A stretch of 64,000 nt of DNA, from the NCBI RefSeq assembly GCF_034702125.1, contig NC_085880.1, positions 16,469,148 to 16,533,147 of the forward strand, written 5' to 3'. The notes under the pieces were generated by a model, which made no database searches, was not told where the DNA came from, and was given only the letters and a program-made list of their open reading frames with translations. The translations under genes were made by a program, and so were the position numbers. Below are positions 11,637 through 24,238 of this stretch, one piece after another. This DNA is from Engraulis encrasicolus. Taxonomy: Eukaryota; Chordata; Actinopteri; Clupeiformes; Engraulidae. Each line of letters opens with the position of its first letter. Positions within the stretch are counted from its first letter, which is position 1.

Positions 11637-12866
11637 ACACACTCCTCAACCTGCGGACTTGTGGACAGCTTTACCAGATGAGTTGAAGCTCGAATAGCTG
11701 CAAAATGTGGGCTGATATAAGGCTAGGCCTACAAAATTTTGGTTCACACCTTAGTCCTTTTGGGTACATAGCACAACAAACAGGAAACAATGTAATTAAT
11801 TCAATCACAGTTTATTTGAGATTTATTATTGTACAAGCATAGCACATGACATAATACATAGCACACTCCTTAATATTGTATATGGTGCATTTCCACTCTC
11901 ACACTGGGCTCAATAGCCCCCTTTTAACATAAGGTAGTATCTCTCACAACTATACAGTCTTATTGTCATGATTGTTGATGTCAGTGTTATAGCTACCATG
12001 AGGACACATGGGTTCTGGCTGTTTGTACACAGTTGAATGCGTACGCAGCCAGGGATTCCAAAATGCTTGGCGGCTAGGTGTTTATCATTGGAAGTCGCAT
12101 TGGACAAGAACCTGTTGTCTTTTTCAGCTTGCGGTCTTATCCACTTACTCGCATACTGTACTGTCGGTGACACCGTTTAGAAGAACATACTGTCATGTCA
12201 CTCGGAATTCTTTACCATGTTCCCTAAAAAACGCTATATTGTGTTAGCCACTGCTGACAAGGCGGGGTTTTGCAAACGGAGGCAATCTCTGATTGTTTGG
12301 AAGCCGTCCTCTTGTGTGATTGGAGTGAAACAATATAACTTAATTTACAAAGCATATGAATCAATTCTGATGTACTCACGTTAACATATGTTATCCCAGA
12401 ATGGAGTCAGTAGGAGTGCAGAAACTACAACATCCAGCCGTCTAGAAAAGAGGTTTTAACCATGCACCACCCTGGTCCAATGCAACTTCCAATGTTAAAC
12501 ACCTAGCTATTTAGCATTTTGGGATCCCTGGCAGCGTGCGCATTCAGGAAAAATCCATGTATAGATCGTGTCCTTTTTTTCTGAAATTCTAAATTAATCT
12601 AAGATGAGAATTGATCTATGATCGAAGACAAATTCAGTATGCATATGCCATATTCCCATCTATTTCCTTTCAAAACTGTTTTTCTGCGACCAGTGTGTCG
12701 GATCACCAGTGGTTCCATCTGCAAAAACCACTACACGACATCTTTCACTTACCTTTCACACATATTTTTCAAGTATTTTCAAGTTTGTAATAATTTGCAA
12801 TAGGCATTAGATAAAGGTTATGATCAAATAATTCATTCTTAAAGTAATAGAGCACGTTCAAAATAA

Positions 12867-15800
12867 TCATTCATTTGCAATGATGGCCTTTCTGAGACGA
12901 GTCCAGAACCTCATGTTGCTAAGTGCATTCTCTTTCCATTTGAGATAAGTATTCTTTTTGAGATACTTATGAAGTCCAAAAACTTTTCTCATGTTTTTAT
13001 CTTCCACATCCTCAAGAATGATGAGGATGATGCGGGCACTTTGCCCCAACACAAACCAGGACTGTGCCATTTCAAACTCAAACCGACACCAGGAGCTGTC
13101 TATGAAGTGTTGAGACACGACTACAATTACTTTGCGACTACTTATTATTCCCTCATCCACAATATTGGAGGTGATTGCCTTCCCAGCTTGAAAGTCTCGC
13201 TCATGGAGGCAAAGTTGGACTGGGGGAAATCCTTTCTCAAGATTTTCCTTGAGCTCATCCTGTACCCAGGCGTCATCTTTACTGGAGTAGATTACAAAGG
13301 CATCATAAGAGTATTCCTGTGTGTTAGCTGCTCTGTAGCCTCTTAGCAGTATGAAACAGTAGCGCAGATGAAACTGGAACTTGTACACCAATACAGACAG
13401 TAGCAGTGACATCACAACTGCAAATATGGGCAGTAAGAATATAACTCTCTTTATGTGAATACAGTGTGTGGGGTCAAAGTCAAGTACCTTAGAGCTCTCG
13501 AGCGAACCTTTGCATGACAGTTGATCAGTATTCTTTAGAACTGTTTGGTGATTGATAATCCAGGAAATAAACTCAAAACTAGAGCATGAACATTCTATTG
13601 GATTGAAGCACAGATCAAATTGCAAAAGATTAGAGGAGAGGTTGTGGAAAACAGAGGGTGATATGGTGGCTATGTTGTTGCCATCTGCATAAATGGACAC
13701 CAGGTTTGAAAGACTTGGATGGGTAAGAAAGTTCAAAGTGCCCAGCCTGTTCCCACTCACAGCTAGGTGTTTTAAATGAAGCAGACCTTCAAATGAATTC
13801 CAGGGAATGTCTTCAATGGCACAACTGGAAATATCCAGTTCCTCCAACTTTGTAAGGTTTGAAAAAAAATGGCTAAAAATGTCTTTTTGGAAGGTATTGC
13901 CAGCTACTTTTAATTCTCGAAGACTGTTCCAACCAGTAAAGATGCTTATTTTAAATTGAATTTGTGAAAAGGAGAAATCAAGATATTTTAATTTGACAAG
14001 TTTGCTTAAATCGATGAGTCCATTTTCTAACTTTACTTTTGTATGACTGAGATCAACTATTTCTAGAGATGGAGGACTTTATAGTCCATCCGCTGTAAAT
14101 CTAACACCAGCATTCATACTTAGGTTTAGATATTTTAGTTTAGGAGTACCAGTAAATTCACGGTAACAGCATGTCATTATCAAATCATTGTTGCTTAGAT
14201 CAACATACTCCAGACTAGGTAAATCTTCAATTCCCTCAAATTCTGGGATAACTCTCGTATTATCACTTATAACCAGTTTCTTTAAACTGTGCTGATGAGA
14301 CACAAGAGGTCCTAGCAAGCGATGTATTTTGCCACGGATTATAACAATCTCTTTTAAATCGTTTAAAGGAAATGGTTCTGATAAATCCAGATTAACTCTA
14401 TTCAAGATGATTTTTGAACAGTTGGACATACATCCAAGGGTGTGTCGGAGCAGATCTGTAACTAAAGATTGATAAAAATAAATCTCCTGAAAATGTATGA
14501 CACAAAGGCTATCCACAAAATCAGTATATACTATGCTACTTGAAGAGGTCAGAAAGCCTCCGATCCTCAGTGTCTTCACACTCAAACCACTGAGATTTCT
14601 AATTGCATTCCTCATAATTGCTGATGAGGTGAAAGTGTCAATTACATCCAGCTGCTTTAAATAAAGACCGTGAAAAGTCCCTGCCTCTATAAAGGATATT
14701 GGGTTACTGTACAATATTAAAGAAATATTGGTACCAATCGTTCGCAGAGCAGATGTGTGAACCGCTCTAATAACAGAAATGTTGTTTGAGTGCAGATCCA
14801 TCACAGCAAAGTCCTTGAAGTTGATGGCATACATCGGCAGGGCAATGAAAAATATGTTGTTTCTCCCAACTTGTAATTCACGTAGGCTTGTTGCATTCTG
14901 TAAATTCAGACTATCCAAAGAAGACAGAGCAGTATCTACTAATACAAGTTTCTGCATTCTTGTCAGAATATTGAAACTGCTTTTACCAAGACATCTTATT
15001 GGATTTCCAGTCAGAATCAAAACAGACAAGTTTCTGGTGGTGATGAAGGCTTCGCTGTAAATGTGTTGGATGTTGCATCTGTTCAGAGAGTAAAAGAGAG
15101 CAGAGAGCAGAGTAAATACACATGCTAATAGTGTGCGTAATTGTCTATCATTATCAGATGCAGTCATATCGAAGAACGGGATGTGTGATGCAAAATACAG
15201 GACCGGTGTTGAATACTTCTCTGAGATGACAAAAAATGCTAAGCCTTAAAGCACTTGTTGCAAAGCTTACATTCAAGGTTACTTTTTCTAGAAACCAATG
15301 GGAGCTAATTCCAGACAAGGGTAGATTTTAACAGGTCTGAATTAAATGTGTCGAAAATGTTGAACTATTACTTATAAATGACCTTAAAAATAATGTTCAA
15401 AAATTGAATTAGACTAGAGGCAGAGACTATGAATAAATAAGATTTAGGCCTATATTGATAATACAGTACACAGTTGCACTTCCCCCTCACCCTTTAGAAG
15501 TAGTAGTGTAACTAAATAGTCTTTTACGAGATGAAGAAGCTAACCTCATGAAAGAAATGATGACGATTGATCAGGTATTACCCTGATAATGACAAGAACA
15601 TTTAAAACAGCAACAGCATGTTAAGAGATGTTTCCTCATTCATGTTCATGTTTATTATGAAATTCAAAACAGGATCAAAATACAGCAATAGTTCATACTC
15701 TTTAAAAAAAAAATCTGTCCTGTATAGGCTGTATTGTAAAAAAAAAAAAACTGGTTTACCTTGTGAGATCAAGATGCACTAAGGATGACAGGCTCGGTAG

Positions 15801-16119
15801 AACACCTTTTTGTAAAGTTTTTAAGTAATTAAAGCTGAAATCCAAGTGTTCAGTGGTGGAGGGGAGAGAGGCTGGTACGTAGGTCAAATTTCTTCGGTAA
15901 CACGAGTACTGGAGACCAGGGATGATCTGAAAATTAGACAGAGACGTTGAAATCTACAATGTTAGCACTGAATTGATCATATTATCAGAATTAAATTATG
16001 CACTGTACCTCCACACATGCCTCCCTAATCCCAGTTCCTTTCATCGTGGCATCAGCTAAGGGAGTAAAGACAGCCCAAATAGCTGGAAGTACTATAATGT
16101 GTACTGGATAGGCAAACAT
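12867..16119 (-). pseudogene. tlr4: Toll-like receptor 4, copy A, with one premature stop
   Basis: Exon 1 is 16009-16119 (signal peptide, starts MFAYPVHIIVLPAIW). Exon 2 is 15760-15926 (LRRNT and first repeat). Exon 3 is 12867-15078 (leucine-rich repeats, C-terminal cap, membrane helix, TIR). All junctions are GT-AG with matching phases 0 and 2. In exon 3 the codon at 14079-14081 is TAA where copy B has TCC, ending the protein at residue 425, before the last repeats, membrane helix and TIR. The frame downstream stays open to the normal end, and total length matches copy B plus one codon, so I see no frameshift. It may be a young pseudogene, a null allele, or a gene for a secreted ectodomain fragment. 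Confidence 0.93.
15168..15759. other. TLR4-A intron 2 (without the MITE seen in copy B)
   Basis: The intron runs 15079-15759. The site ..cttttacgagatg.. near 15520 is the uninterrupted target of the MITE found in copy B. No other feature is seen. Confidence 0.8.
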
Positions 16120-16414
16120 CTTGACATAATTTGATACATATCACAAAAGCTTCCCTCAGAGTGTCTGTATAATAATGACGGTTGTGTTGCTCAATGCTGC
16201 ACAGGGATCTTCTCCTGACGGTCAAAGAGGAACACATTCCAGATTTAAATGGGGAACTTTGCTACTGAGGAAACAAAGGAACATTGTCCATGACTATGGG
16301 AACTAAAACAGTTGTATTCATCTAGGCATGGCAGTAAAGGTGACATTCTCACCTCTTCTCTTCTCAGAAAGTGATTCAGCAGTGGAAATGGTCAATGGTC
16401 TAATGGCGGGCATG

Positions 16415-16925
16415 CAGTAGGCCTGCGATATTTTCAATCACGAGTATTAAACTCCTGTTCACACTGCACGAGAGAATCGCATGGTTAAAAAGTTTAAATC
16501 TCACAAGTAACGTCATCACACTATACGACGACAGGAATGCTCCCACTGTGCGACACAACAGGCATGTTTCCCAGGACTGCAGGTGCACACCTGAGGTGGA
16601 GAAGAGGAGGCGTTCAAGAGCGAATAGCAATGCCCAGTCAATTTGTGCATGTGTATTGTCAAATCGGGTCGCAGCACTGCTTTTACTGTGCGATTTAGTC
16701 ACGAGGGACGGCCATGATTTCAAACAATTTTCCTGCAACCCTACAATTGCACGATCGTAAGGTGAGATCGCTTGTCGTTATCCCGTGTACACGACACGAT
16801 GCGAGACTCACGATTGACCTCAGATTGAGCAAGAAAATTGTTCGACTCCCAAAAAGTCATGCGAGTGACAAATTGTGGCAAAATCTGGTCAAAAATCGTA
16901 CTGTACAGTGTAAGCTTGACTTTAA
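16415..16925. mobile_element. MITE family M1, fuller copy between the two TLR4 loci
   Basis: It runs from gcctgcgatattttcaatca to cagtgtaagcttgacttta. The left part matches the start of the M1 copy at 19669, and the right part matches 10471-10735. The M1 ends carry a shared tacactgtgc motif in inverted orientation in the better preserved copy. No coding capacity. Confidence 0.7.
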
Positions 16926-17074
16926 ACAGCTGCCAGGCTCATTGCATTTTCACTTAATTATTGTGCATTTCTCTTAAGCATAGCCTAATACAAGTTAACG
17001 GTATACAAGGACGAGTGCTTGTAGAAACGACAAAATATTTTATCTAAAGCGACAACCTAACTGTCGGGACCTGA

Positions 17075-17625
17075 AGACTCAAAAAAACTGGACAGTGTTA
17101 CCTGAAGGTGTATGGAACGTGAACATGTTTTGCCTTTGTTTGATGTTTAGATGGAAGCAACCTGTCTCGTCTTCCAAACTCCCCATTCTGGAAGGAGTCT
17201 TCAGATTTTTGCGTCTTCGAGCCCAACGTTGAACGTTGTGGGGAGCATACCCCATCATCTTCCAACATGACAAGGTTCATAAGGACATGGATGACAGAGT
17301 ATGGTATGGATTAACTTGACGGGCCTGCACATAGTCAGAACCTGAACTCAATAGAACACCTTTGAAAAAATGTAAGAACGGAGACTGAAAGCCAGGCCTT
17401 CTCCACCAACATCTGTGTGCGACCTCACCAGTGCGCTATTGGAAGAATGGTCTGAAATTCCTTCTAGAAATGCAATGAGAGAGTGCAGACCTCCAGCAAG
17501 GAAGCTGTTTGATACAAAATGTGACTGTTCTATCAAACATCAAACGGATGTCCATCAAACGGAATGTCAAAATTCGCCCTGTTCCGCAATTCAATTTGCG
17601 GTCACTAGGGGCCTCTAAATTTCTA
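17075..17625 (+). pseudogene. Degenerate Tc1/mariner-type transposase fragment, copy B
   Basis: This is the duplicate of the fragment at 10875-11420, with additional changes. It remains non-functional. Confidence 0.78.
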
Positions 17626-17665
17626 GGCTAGCAATGGTTAAGAATCTTTTTTTTTTTAATCCTGG

Positions 17666-18340
17666 GGCCTCATTTATCATCAGTTCGTAGAATGTCTTCT
17701 AAATTGTGTCTCACGAGTGAAATTTAGAATGTTCGCATGTACAGAAAAATGGGATTTATCAAACGTGCGTTGGCTGCTCCTACGCACACGTCTGCATGAT
17801 AAATCCCACACCTTCCAAATCACTGTGCACACGCACATTCGGGGTAATTTGCATCCTGAAACGCCTCGAAGTAATCATATATGGTATTAAAATATATTTA
17901 AATGCCATGTTAATTCGAAGGCGCCACGCCACCCTGTTTGGACACACATGAACACACGCGGACACACGCACCAGTCGAAGCGCTGGCGGGAAGTGCAGAG
18001 ATAGAAACATTTCCTCGGCAGAAGTGGAGGTGCTTTCGACAGGAGGACAGTGTTTCAAAATAAGTAAAAGAAGGAGACACACATGGACGAAAACACTGTA
18101 AAATAGCACACTGTCATAATCCATTGTCATTCAAAGCAGACTGTACCTTGCACGGTCAATATTATTTGCAATTTCGTGTTTCTTCCACTCGCACGCATGG
18201 TCTGAGGTGTGCGTAGATTTAGGCATATTTCTACGTTCAAGTAGGCCTACATGTTCTTCAATCCCACACTTCGCTCAGGAATGATCGCACGCACGCTTTA
18301 CACACAGATCTGTGCCAAAGAACACTTGATAAATGAAGCC
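17666..18340. mobile_element. 675-bp MITE present only in copy B
   Basis: The ends are inverted: ggcctcatttatc on the left, and gataaatgaagcc on the right. Copy A reads aatcctggttcc without interruption; copy B reads aatcctgg-[insert]-cctggttcc, giving a cctgg duplication (a 3-bp reading, ctg, is also possible). It is non-coding. The ends resemble a widespread fish MITE; I would guess PIF/Harbinger-like. Confidence 0.85.
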
Positions 18341-18520
18341 CCTGGTTCCTGTTTGTGATCCGGATCACCACCAAAATGTTATCAATTGTTCCTTTGATCA
18401 TTTCCAACAACTGCACAAAGTTTCATCCAAATACGTTTATAACTTTGAGTTATCCAGCTGACAAACAGACAGACAAACCAATGCGACCGAAAACATACCC
18501 TTCTTGGCAGAGTTAATAAA
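18341..18520 (+). mobile_element. Conserved retroposon-like 3' tail, copy B
   Basis: Duplicate of 11457-11636. Confidence 0.5.
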
Positions 18521-19101
18521 CACACTCCTCAACCTGCAGACTTGTGGACAGCCTTACCAAATGAGTTGAAGCTTGAATAGCTGCAAAAGGTGGGCTGATG
18601 TAAGGCTAGGCCTACTAAAAAAATTGGTTCACACCTTTGGGTACATAGCACAACAAACAGGAAACAATGTAATTAATTCAATCACAGTTTATTATTATTT
18701 ATTATTGTACGAACATAGCACATGACATAATACATAGCACACTCCTTAATATCGTACATGGTGCATTTCCACTCTCACACTGGGCTCAATAGCCCCCTTT
18801 TAACATGAGGTAGTATCTCTCACAACTATACAGTCTTATTGTGATGATTGTTGATGTCAGTGTTATAGCTACCATGAGGACACATGGGTTCTGGCTGTTT
18901 GTACACAGTTGAATGCGTACGCAGCCAGGGATTCAAAAATGATCGGCTAGGTGTTTATCATTGGAAGTCCCATTGGAGCCCTGCTCAGTGTATGACAAGA
19001 ACCTGCTGTCTTTTTCAGCTTGCGGTCTTATCCACTTACTCGCATACTGTACTGTCGGTGACACCGTTTAGAAGAACATACTGTCATGTCACTCTGAATT
19101 C

Positions 19102-19361
19102 TTTATAGTAATGGTGGGGTGGCGTCCACGCCAATGTCTTATCCTGAGCGTATCGCTCGGTGCGTAATTCCAAGAGCAGAATAATGAAAAGGAAGAAAGG
19201 AGTCGCACACTGGAGCTGAATGCAGAATCAAAAACTGTATTAAACAAAGCCGAAAAAAGTGGGAACAGTGACGATGGGCTAGACCCAAAACGTTCCCTGT
19301 CTGTCGGTTTTATTTACTTTTTTTTGTTTGATACAGTTTTTGATTCTGCATTCAGCATTTA
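19102..19361. mobile_element. ~260-bp insertion specific to copy B
   Basis: Copy A reads gaattctttaccatgttcc; copy B has ~260 bp between gaattcttta and accatgttcc. The insert has an inverted pair, gcagaatcaaaaactgtatt near 19215 and its complement near 19325. Class unknown. Confidence 0.65.
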
Positions 19362-19615
19362 CCATGTTCCCTAAAAAACGCTATATTGTGTTAGCCACTG
19401 CTGACAAGGCGAGGTTTTGCGAACGGAGGCAACCTCTGATTGTTTGGAAGCTGTCCTCTTGTGTGATTGGAGTGAAACAATATAACTTCATTTACAAAGC
19501 ATATGAATCAATTCTGAAGTACTCACGTTAAGATATGTTATCCCAGAGTCAGTAGGAGTACAGAAACTACAAAATCCAGCCATCTAGAAAAGAGGTTTTA
19601 ACCACGCACCACCCT

Positions 19616-20290
19616 GGGGTCCGTTTCTCGATTCTTGTCGTTGCTAACCGTCTTAAGACCGTCTTAACCCGGGCATACACTGTGCAATATTTTCACTCGT
19701 GGCTCTTAAGGTTCTGCTCATACTGCACGATGGAATTTCACTGTTTAAAAGTTCACAGCTCACGACTCACGTCCTCACACTACACGAGCCGACAGTCGGA
19801 TGCGACCGAAATGCTTCCACCGTACGACGCGACTGGCATGTTTCCCCGGTCTGCAGAGGAGGGAACATGCGCACCTGAGGTGGAGATGAGGTCGTGCTCA
19901 ACAGCGAATCGCACGGCCCTATTAATTTGTGCATGTGAAGTGTCAAATCGGGTCGTAGCACTGCTTTAACTGTGCGATTTACGCACGAGCCACGACCAGA
20001 ATTTCAAACCGTTTTGATTTTCTTGCGACCCTGCGATTGCACGATCGTGAGGCGAAATTGCTTGTCGTTACCCCATGTACACTGCACGATGCGAGACTCA
20101 CGATTGACCTGCGATTGAGCAAGAAATCGGCCCGACTCTCAAAAAGTCGTGCGAGTGCCAAATCGGGGCAAAAGTCGCACAGTGTAAGCCCAGCTTTACC
20201 GTTCCCTTGGATTTAGTGGTGAGCGTCGCTGTTGAGAGGGAGTTGAGTCGCTCTTACGAAGGACGTTGCTACCGTCGTTAGCAAAGACGC
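19616..20290. mobile_element. MITE family M2 carrying a nested M1 element
   Basis: M2 begins ggggtccgtttctcg; its right half (gatttagtggtgagcgtcgc...) is also found at 25072-25178, which ends in the matching inverted gagaaactgacccc. An M1 copy (19669-20198) splits it. M1 starts gggcatacactgtgcaat and ends with the inverted cagtgtaagccc. Copy A lacks the whole block. Confidence 0.75.
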
Positions 20291-20658
20291 AACTTCCAAT
20301 GTTAAACACCTAGCATTTTGGGATCCCTGGCAGCGTGCGCATTCAGGAAAAATCCATGTATAGATCATGTCCTTTTTTTCTGAAATTCAAAATTAATCTA
20401 AGATGAGAATTGATCTATGATCGAGGACAAATTCAGTATGCATATGCCATATTCCCATCTATTTCCTTTCAAAATAGTTTTTCTGCGACCAGTGTGTCGG
20501 ATCACCAGTGGTCCCATCTGCAAAAACCACTACACGACATCTTTCACTTATCTTTCACACATATTTTTCAAGTATTTTCAAGTTAGTAATAGGCATTAGA
20601 TAAAGGTTATGATCAATTAATGCATTCTTAAAATAATAGAGCACATTCAAAATAATCA

Positions 20659-23600
20659 TTAATTTGCAATGATGGCCTTTCTGAGACGAGTCCAGAACCT
20701 CATGTTGCTAAGTGCATTCCCTTTCCATTTGAGATAAGTGTTCTTTTTGAGATACTTATGAAGTCCAAAAACTTGTCTTATGTTTTTATCTTCCACATCC
20801 TCAAGAATTATGATGATGATGCGGGCACTTTGCCCCAACACAAACCAGGACTGTGCCATTTCAAACTCAAACCGACACCAGGAGCTGTCTATGAAGTGTT
20901 GAGACACGACTACAATTACTTTGCGACTACTCATAATTCCTTCATCCACAATATTTGCAGTGATTGCCTTCCCAGCTTGAAAGTCTCGCTCATGGAGGCA
21001 AAGTTGGACTGGGGGAAATCCTGTCTCAAGATTTTCCTTGAGCTCATCCTGTACCCAGGCGTCATCTTTACTGGAGTAGATTACAAAGGCATCATAAGAG
21101 TATTCCTGTGTGCTAGCTGCTCTGTAGCCTCTTAGCAGTATGAAACAGTAGCGCAGATGAAACTGGAACTTGTACACCAATACACACAGTAGCAGTGAAA
21201 TCACAACTGCAAATATGGGCAGTAAGAATATAGCTCTCTTTATGTGAATACAGTGTGTGGGGTCAAAGTCAAGTACCTTAGAGCTCTCGAGTGAACCTTT
21301 GCATGACAGTTGATCAGTATTCTTTAGAACTGTTTGGTGATTGATAATCCAGGAAATAAACTCATAACTAGAGCATGAACATTCTATTGGATTGAATGAC
21401 AGATCAAATTGCAAAAGATTAGAGGAGAGGTTGTGGAAAACAGAGGGTGAGATGGTGGCTATGTTGTTGCCATCTGCATAAATGGACACCAGGTTTGAAA
21501 GACTTGGATGGGTAAGAAAGTTCAAAGTGCCCAGCCTGTTCCCACTCACAGCCAGGTGTTTTAAATGATGCAGACCTTCAAATGAATTCCAGGGTATGTC
21601 TTCAATGGCACAACTGGAAATATCCAGGACCTCCAACTTTGTAAGGTTTGAAAACAATTGGCTAAAAATTTCTTTTTGGAAGGTATTGCCAGCTAATTTT
21701 AATTCTTGAATACTGTTCAAACCAGTAAAGACACTTATTTTAAATTGAATTTGTGAAAAGGAAAGGTCAAGACATTTCAGATGTATCAATTTACTCAAAT
21801 CGATGTGTCCATTTTCTAAGTTTACTTTTGTATAACTGAGATCAAGTATTTCCAGAGCTGGAAGACTGGATAGTCCTTGCACTCTAAATTTTACGATAGC
21901 ATTCATACTTAAGTTTAGATATTGTAGATTAGGAGTGCCAATAAATTCATGGTCACAGCATGGCATTATCAAACCATTGTCACTTAGATCAACATATTCC
22001 AGACTAGGCAAATCTTCAATCTTTAGAAATGATGGAATAACTTTTGCATTATCATTGATGACCAATTTCCTTAATCTGTTTTGATGAGACAGAAGAGGTC
22101 CTAGTAGGCGAAGTATTTTGCTTCGGACAATAATAATCTCTTCCAGATAGTTTAAAGGAAAATGTTCCAATAGATTTACCCCAACTCTCTTCAGGACGAT
22201 TTTTGAGGAGTTGGACATGCATTCAAGGGTGTGCCTGTGTAGGTCTGTATATGTAGGTTGATAAAAGAAAATCTCCTGGAATTGTATGACACAAAGATTA
22301 TCCAGAGAATCCGTATGTATTAAACTCTCTGAAGAGCTCAGAAAGCCTCCGATCCTCAGTCTCTTCACACTCAAGCCGCTGAGATTTCCAATTGCATTCC
22401 TCATAATTGCTGATGAGGTGAAAGTGTCAATTACATCCAGCTGCTTTAAATAAAGACCCTGAAAAGTCCCTGCCTCTATAAAGGATATTGGATTACTGTA
22501 CAATATTAAAGAAATATTGGTACCAATCGCTCGCAGAACAGATGTGTGAACCGCTCTAATAACAGAAATGTTGTTTGAGTGCAGATCCAGCACAGCAAAG
22601 TCCTTGAAGCTGGCGGCATACATCGGCAGGGCAATGGAAAACATGTTGTTTCTCCCAACTTGTAATTCACGTAGGCTTGTTGCATTCTGTAAATTCAGAC
22701 TATCCAAAGAAGACAGACCAGAATCTACTAATACAAGTTTCTGCATTCTTGTCAGAATATTGAAACTGCGTTTACCAAGACATCTTATTGGATTTCCAGT
22801 CAGAATCAAAACGGACAAGTTTCTGGTGGTGATGAAGGCATCGCTGTAAATGTGTTGGATGTTGCATCTGTTCAGAGGGTAAAAGAAAGCAGAGAGCAGA
22901 GTATATACACATGTTAATAGTGTGCATAATTGTCAAGCATTAGCAGATGCAGCCATATCAAAGATGTGGTGCGTGATGCTAAGTACAAAGGGGTATGGTG
23001 TCCCGGGCCCAGGGAGATACGGGGTCCAGAATTGGGTTCCCCATTACATTGTATGTATTGGGTAGGGGGCCCTGTCAGATGACTTTGTCCTGGGACCAGT
23101 GAAAGATGTCAGCGGCCCTGCTCCTATCTGAGATGACAAAAATGCTAAGCCTTAATGCACTTGTTGCAAAGGTCACATTCCAGGTTACTTTTTCTAGAAA
23201 CCAATGGGAGCTGATTCCAGACAAGGGTAGATTTTAACAGGCCTGAATTAAATGTGTCGAAAATGTTGAACTATTAGTCAAATCATGTTCAAAATGAATA
23301 ATGAATTAATGAATTAGACTAGAGACTGAGACTATGAATAACTATCCATGATTAAAATGTGTTAAGATTTTATATATGGTTGATAATACAGTACACAGTT
23401 GCACTTCCCCCTCACCCTTTAGAAATAGCATTAGTATAACTAAATAGTCTTTTACGAGCAGTGGTGTAGTCTACTTTTTTATGGTGGGTATACTGTATAT
23501 TTTAGCATTTTTTGAAGTGGGTATACTGTATATATTTGTGCTATTCAAAATAATGGATCAATCAATTTTAAGTGGGTATACTGAAATCCCTGAAATTTAG

Positions 23601-24238
23601 AAGTGGGTATACTCCGTATACCCTCGTTCTACGTAGACTACACCACTGTTTACGAGATGAAGAAGCTACCCTTATGAAAGAAAGTTTGATGATTGATCAG
23701 GTATCACCCTGATAATGACAAGAACATCCAAAACAGCAAAAGCAGATATGTTTCCTCGTTCATGTTCATGTTAATTTTGAAATTCAAAACATGATCACAT
23801 ACAGCATACAGCAATAGACCCTACTCTTTTTTAAATCATCTGTCCTGTAGAGCCTGTACTGTAAAAAAAACAACTTGTTTACCTTGTGAGATCAAGATGC
23901 ACTAAGGATGGCAGGCTCGGCAGAACATCTTTTTGTAAAGTTTTTAAGTAATTAAAGCTGAAATCCAAGTGTTCAGTGGTGGAGGGTAAAGAGGCTGGTA
24001 CGTAGGTCAGATTTCTCCTGAAACACGAGTACTGTAGACCAGGGATGACCTAAATGAGACAGAGACGTTGAAATCTACAATGTTAGCACTGAATTGATCA
24101 TATCAGAATTAAATTATTACACTGTACCTCCACACATGCCTCCCTAAGCCCAGTTCCTTTCATCGTGGCATCAGCTGAGGGAGTAAAGATAGCCCAAATA
24201 GCTGGAAGTGCTATAATGTGTACTGGATAGGCAAACAT
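20659..24238 (-). CDS. tlr4: Toll-like receptor 4, copy B, intact
   Basis: Spliced from exon 1 24128-24238, exon 2 23883-24049 and exon 3 20659-22867, giving 828 residues. Exon 1 gives a signal peptide (MFAYPVHIIALPAIW). Exons 1-2 join in phase 0 (ACVE + VIPGLQYSC) and exons 2-3 in phase 2, giving HLDLTRCNIQHIYSDAF, a typical TLR4 junction. Leucine-rich repeats follow, then the CxC-type cap near NPIECSCSS, a membrane helix at ~638-660 and a TIR domain from ~682. The TIR keeps YDAFVIYSS, the RKVIVVVSQHFIDSSWC core and FWTRLRKA. The BB loop reads RDFQAGKAI, with Ala (~724) where mammalian TLR4 has the Pro needed for signalling. TLR4 is a surface or endosomal pattern receptor acting through MyD88/TRIF; fish TLR4 ligands are debated. 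The start is the only ATG giving a signal peptide. Confidence 0.95.
23459..23648. mobile_element. 190-bp hAT-type MITE in TLR4-B intron 2
   Basis: The inverted ends read cagtggtgtagtctac. Direct repeats of tttacgag (23451-23458 and 23649-23656) flank it. Copy A has a single cttttacgagatg, so this is a clean 8-bp target duplication, the hAT hallmark. Non-coding. Confidence 0.93.

Larger units (their letters stand above)
10471..16395. repeat. Segmental duplication, copy A (TLR4-A locus)
   Basis: The segment matches 16690-24525 in the same orientation from a MITE remnant, through a Tc1 fragment and a conserved retroposon-like tail, to the whole TLR4 gene and ~270 bp upstream of its first exon, ending at agtggaaatggtcaatggtc. 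Differences are scattered substitutions plus discrete insertions in copy B. The Tc1 and tail fragments predate the duplication because both copies carry them. Confidence 0.92.

Noticed and set aside
12969..13346. 125-codon plus-strand frame (and its twin at 20758-21135)
   Set aside because: It is antisense to the TLR4 TIR and membrane region; conservation comes from the real gene.
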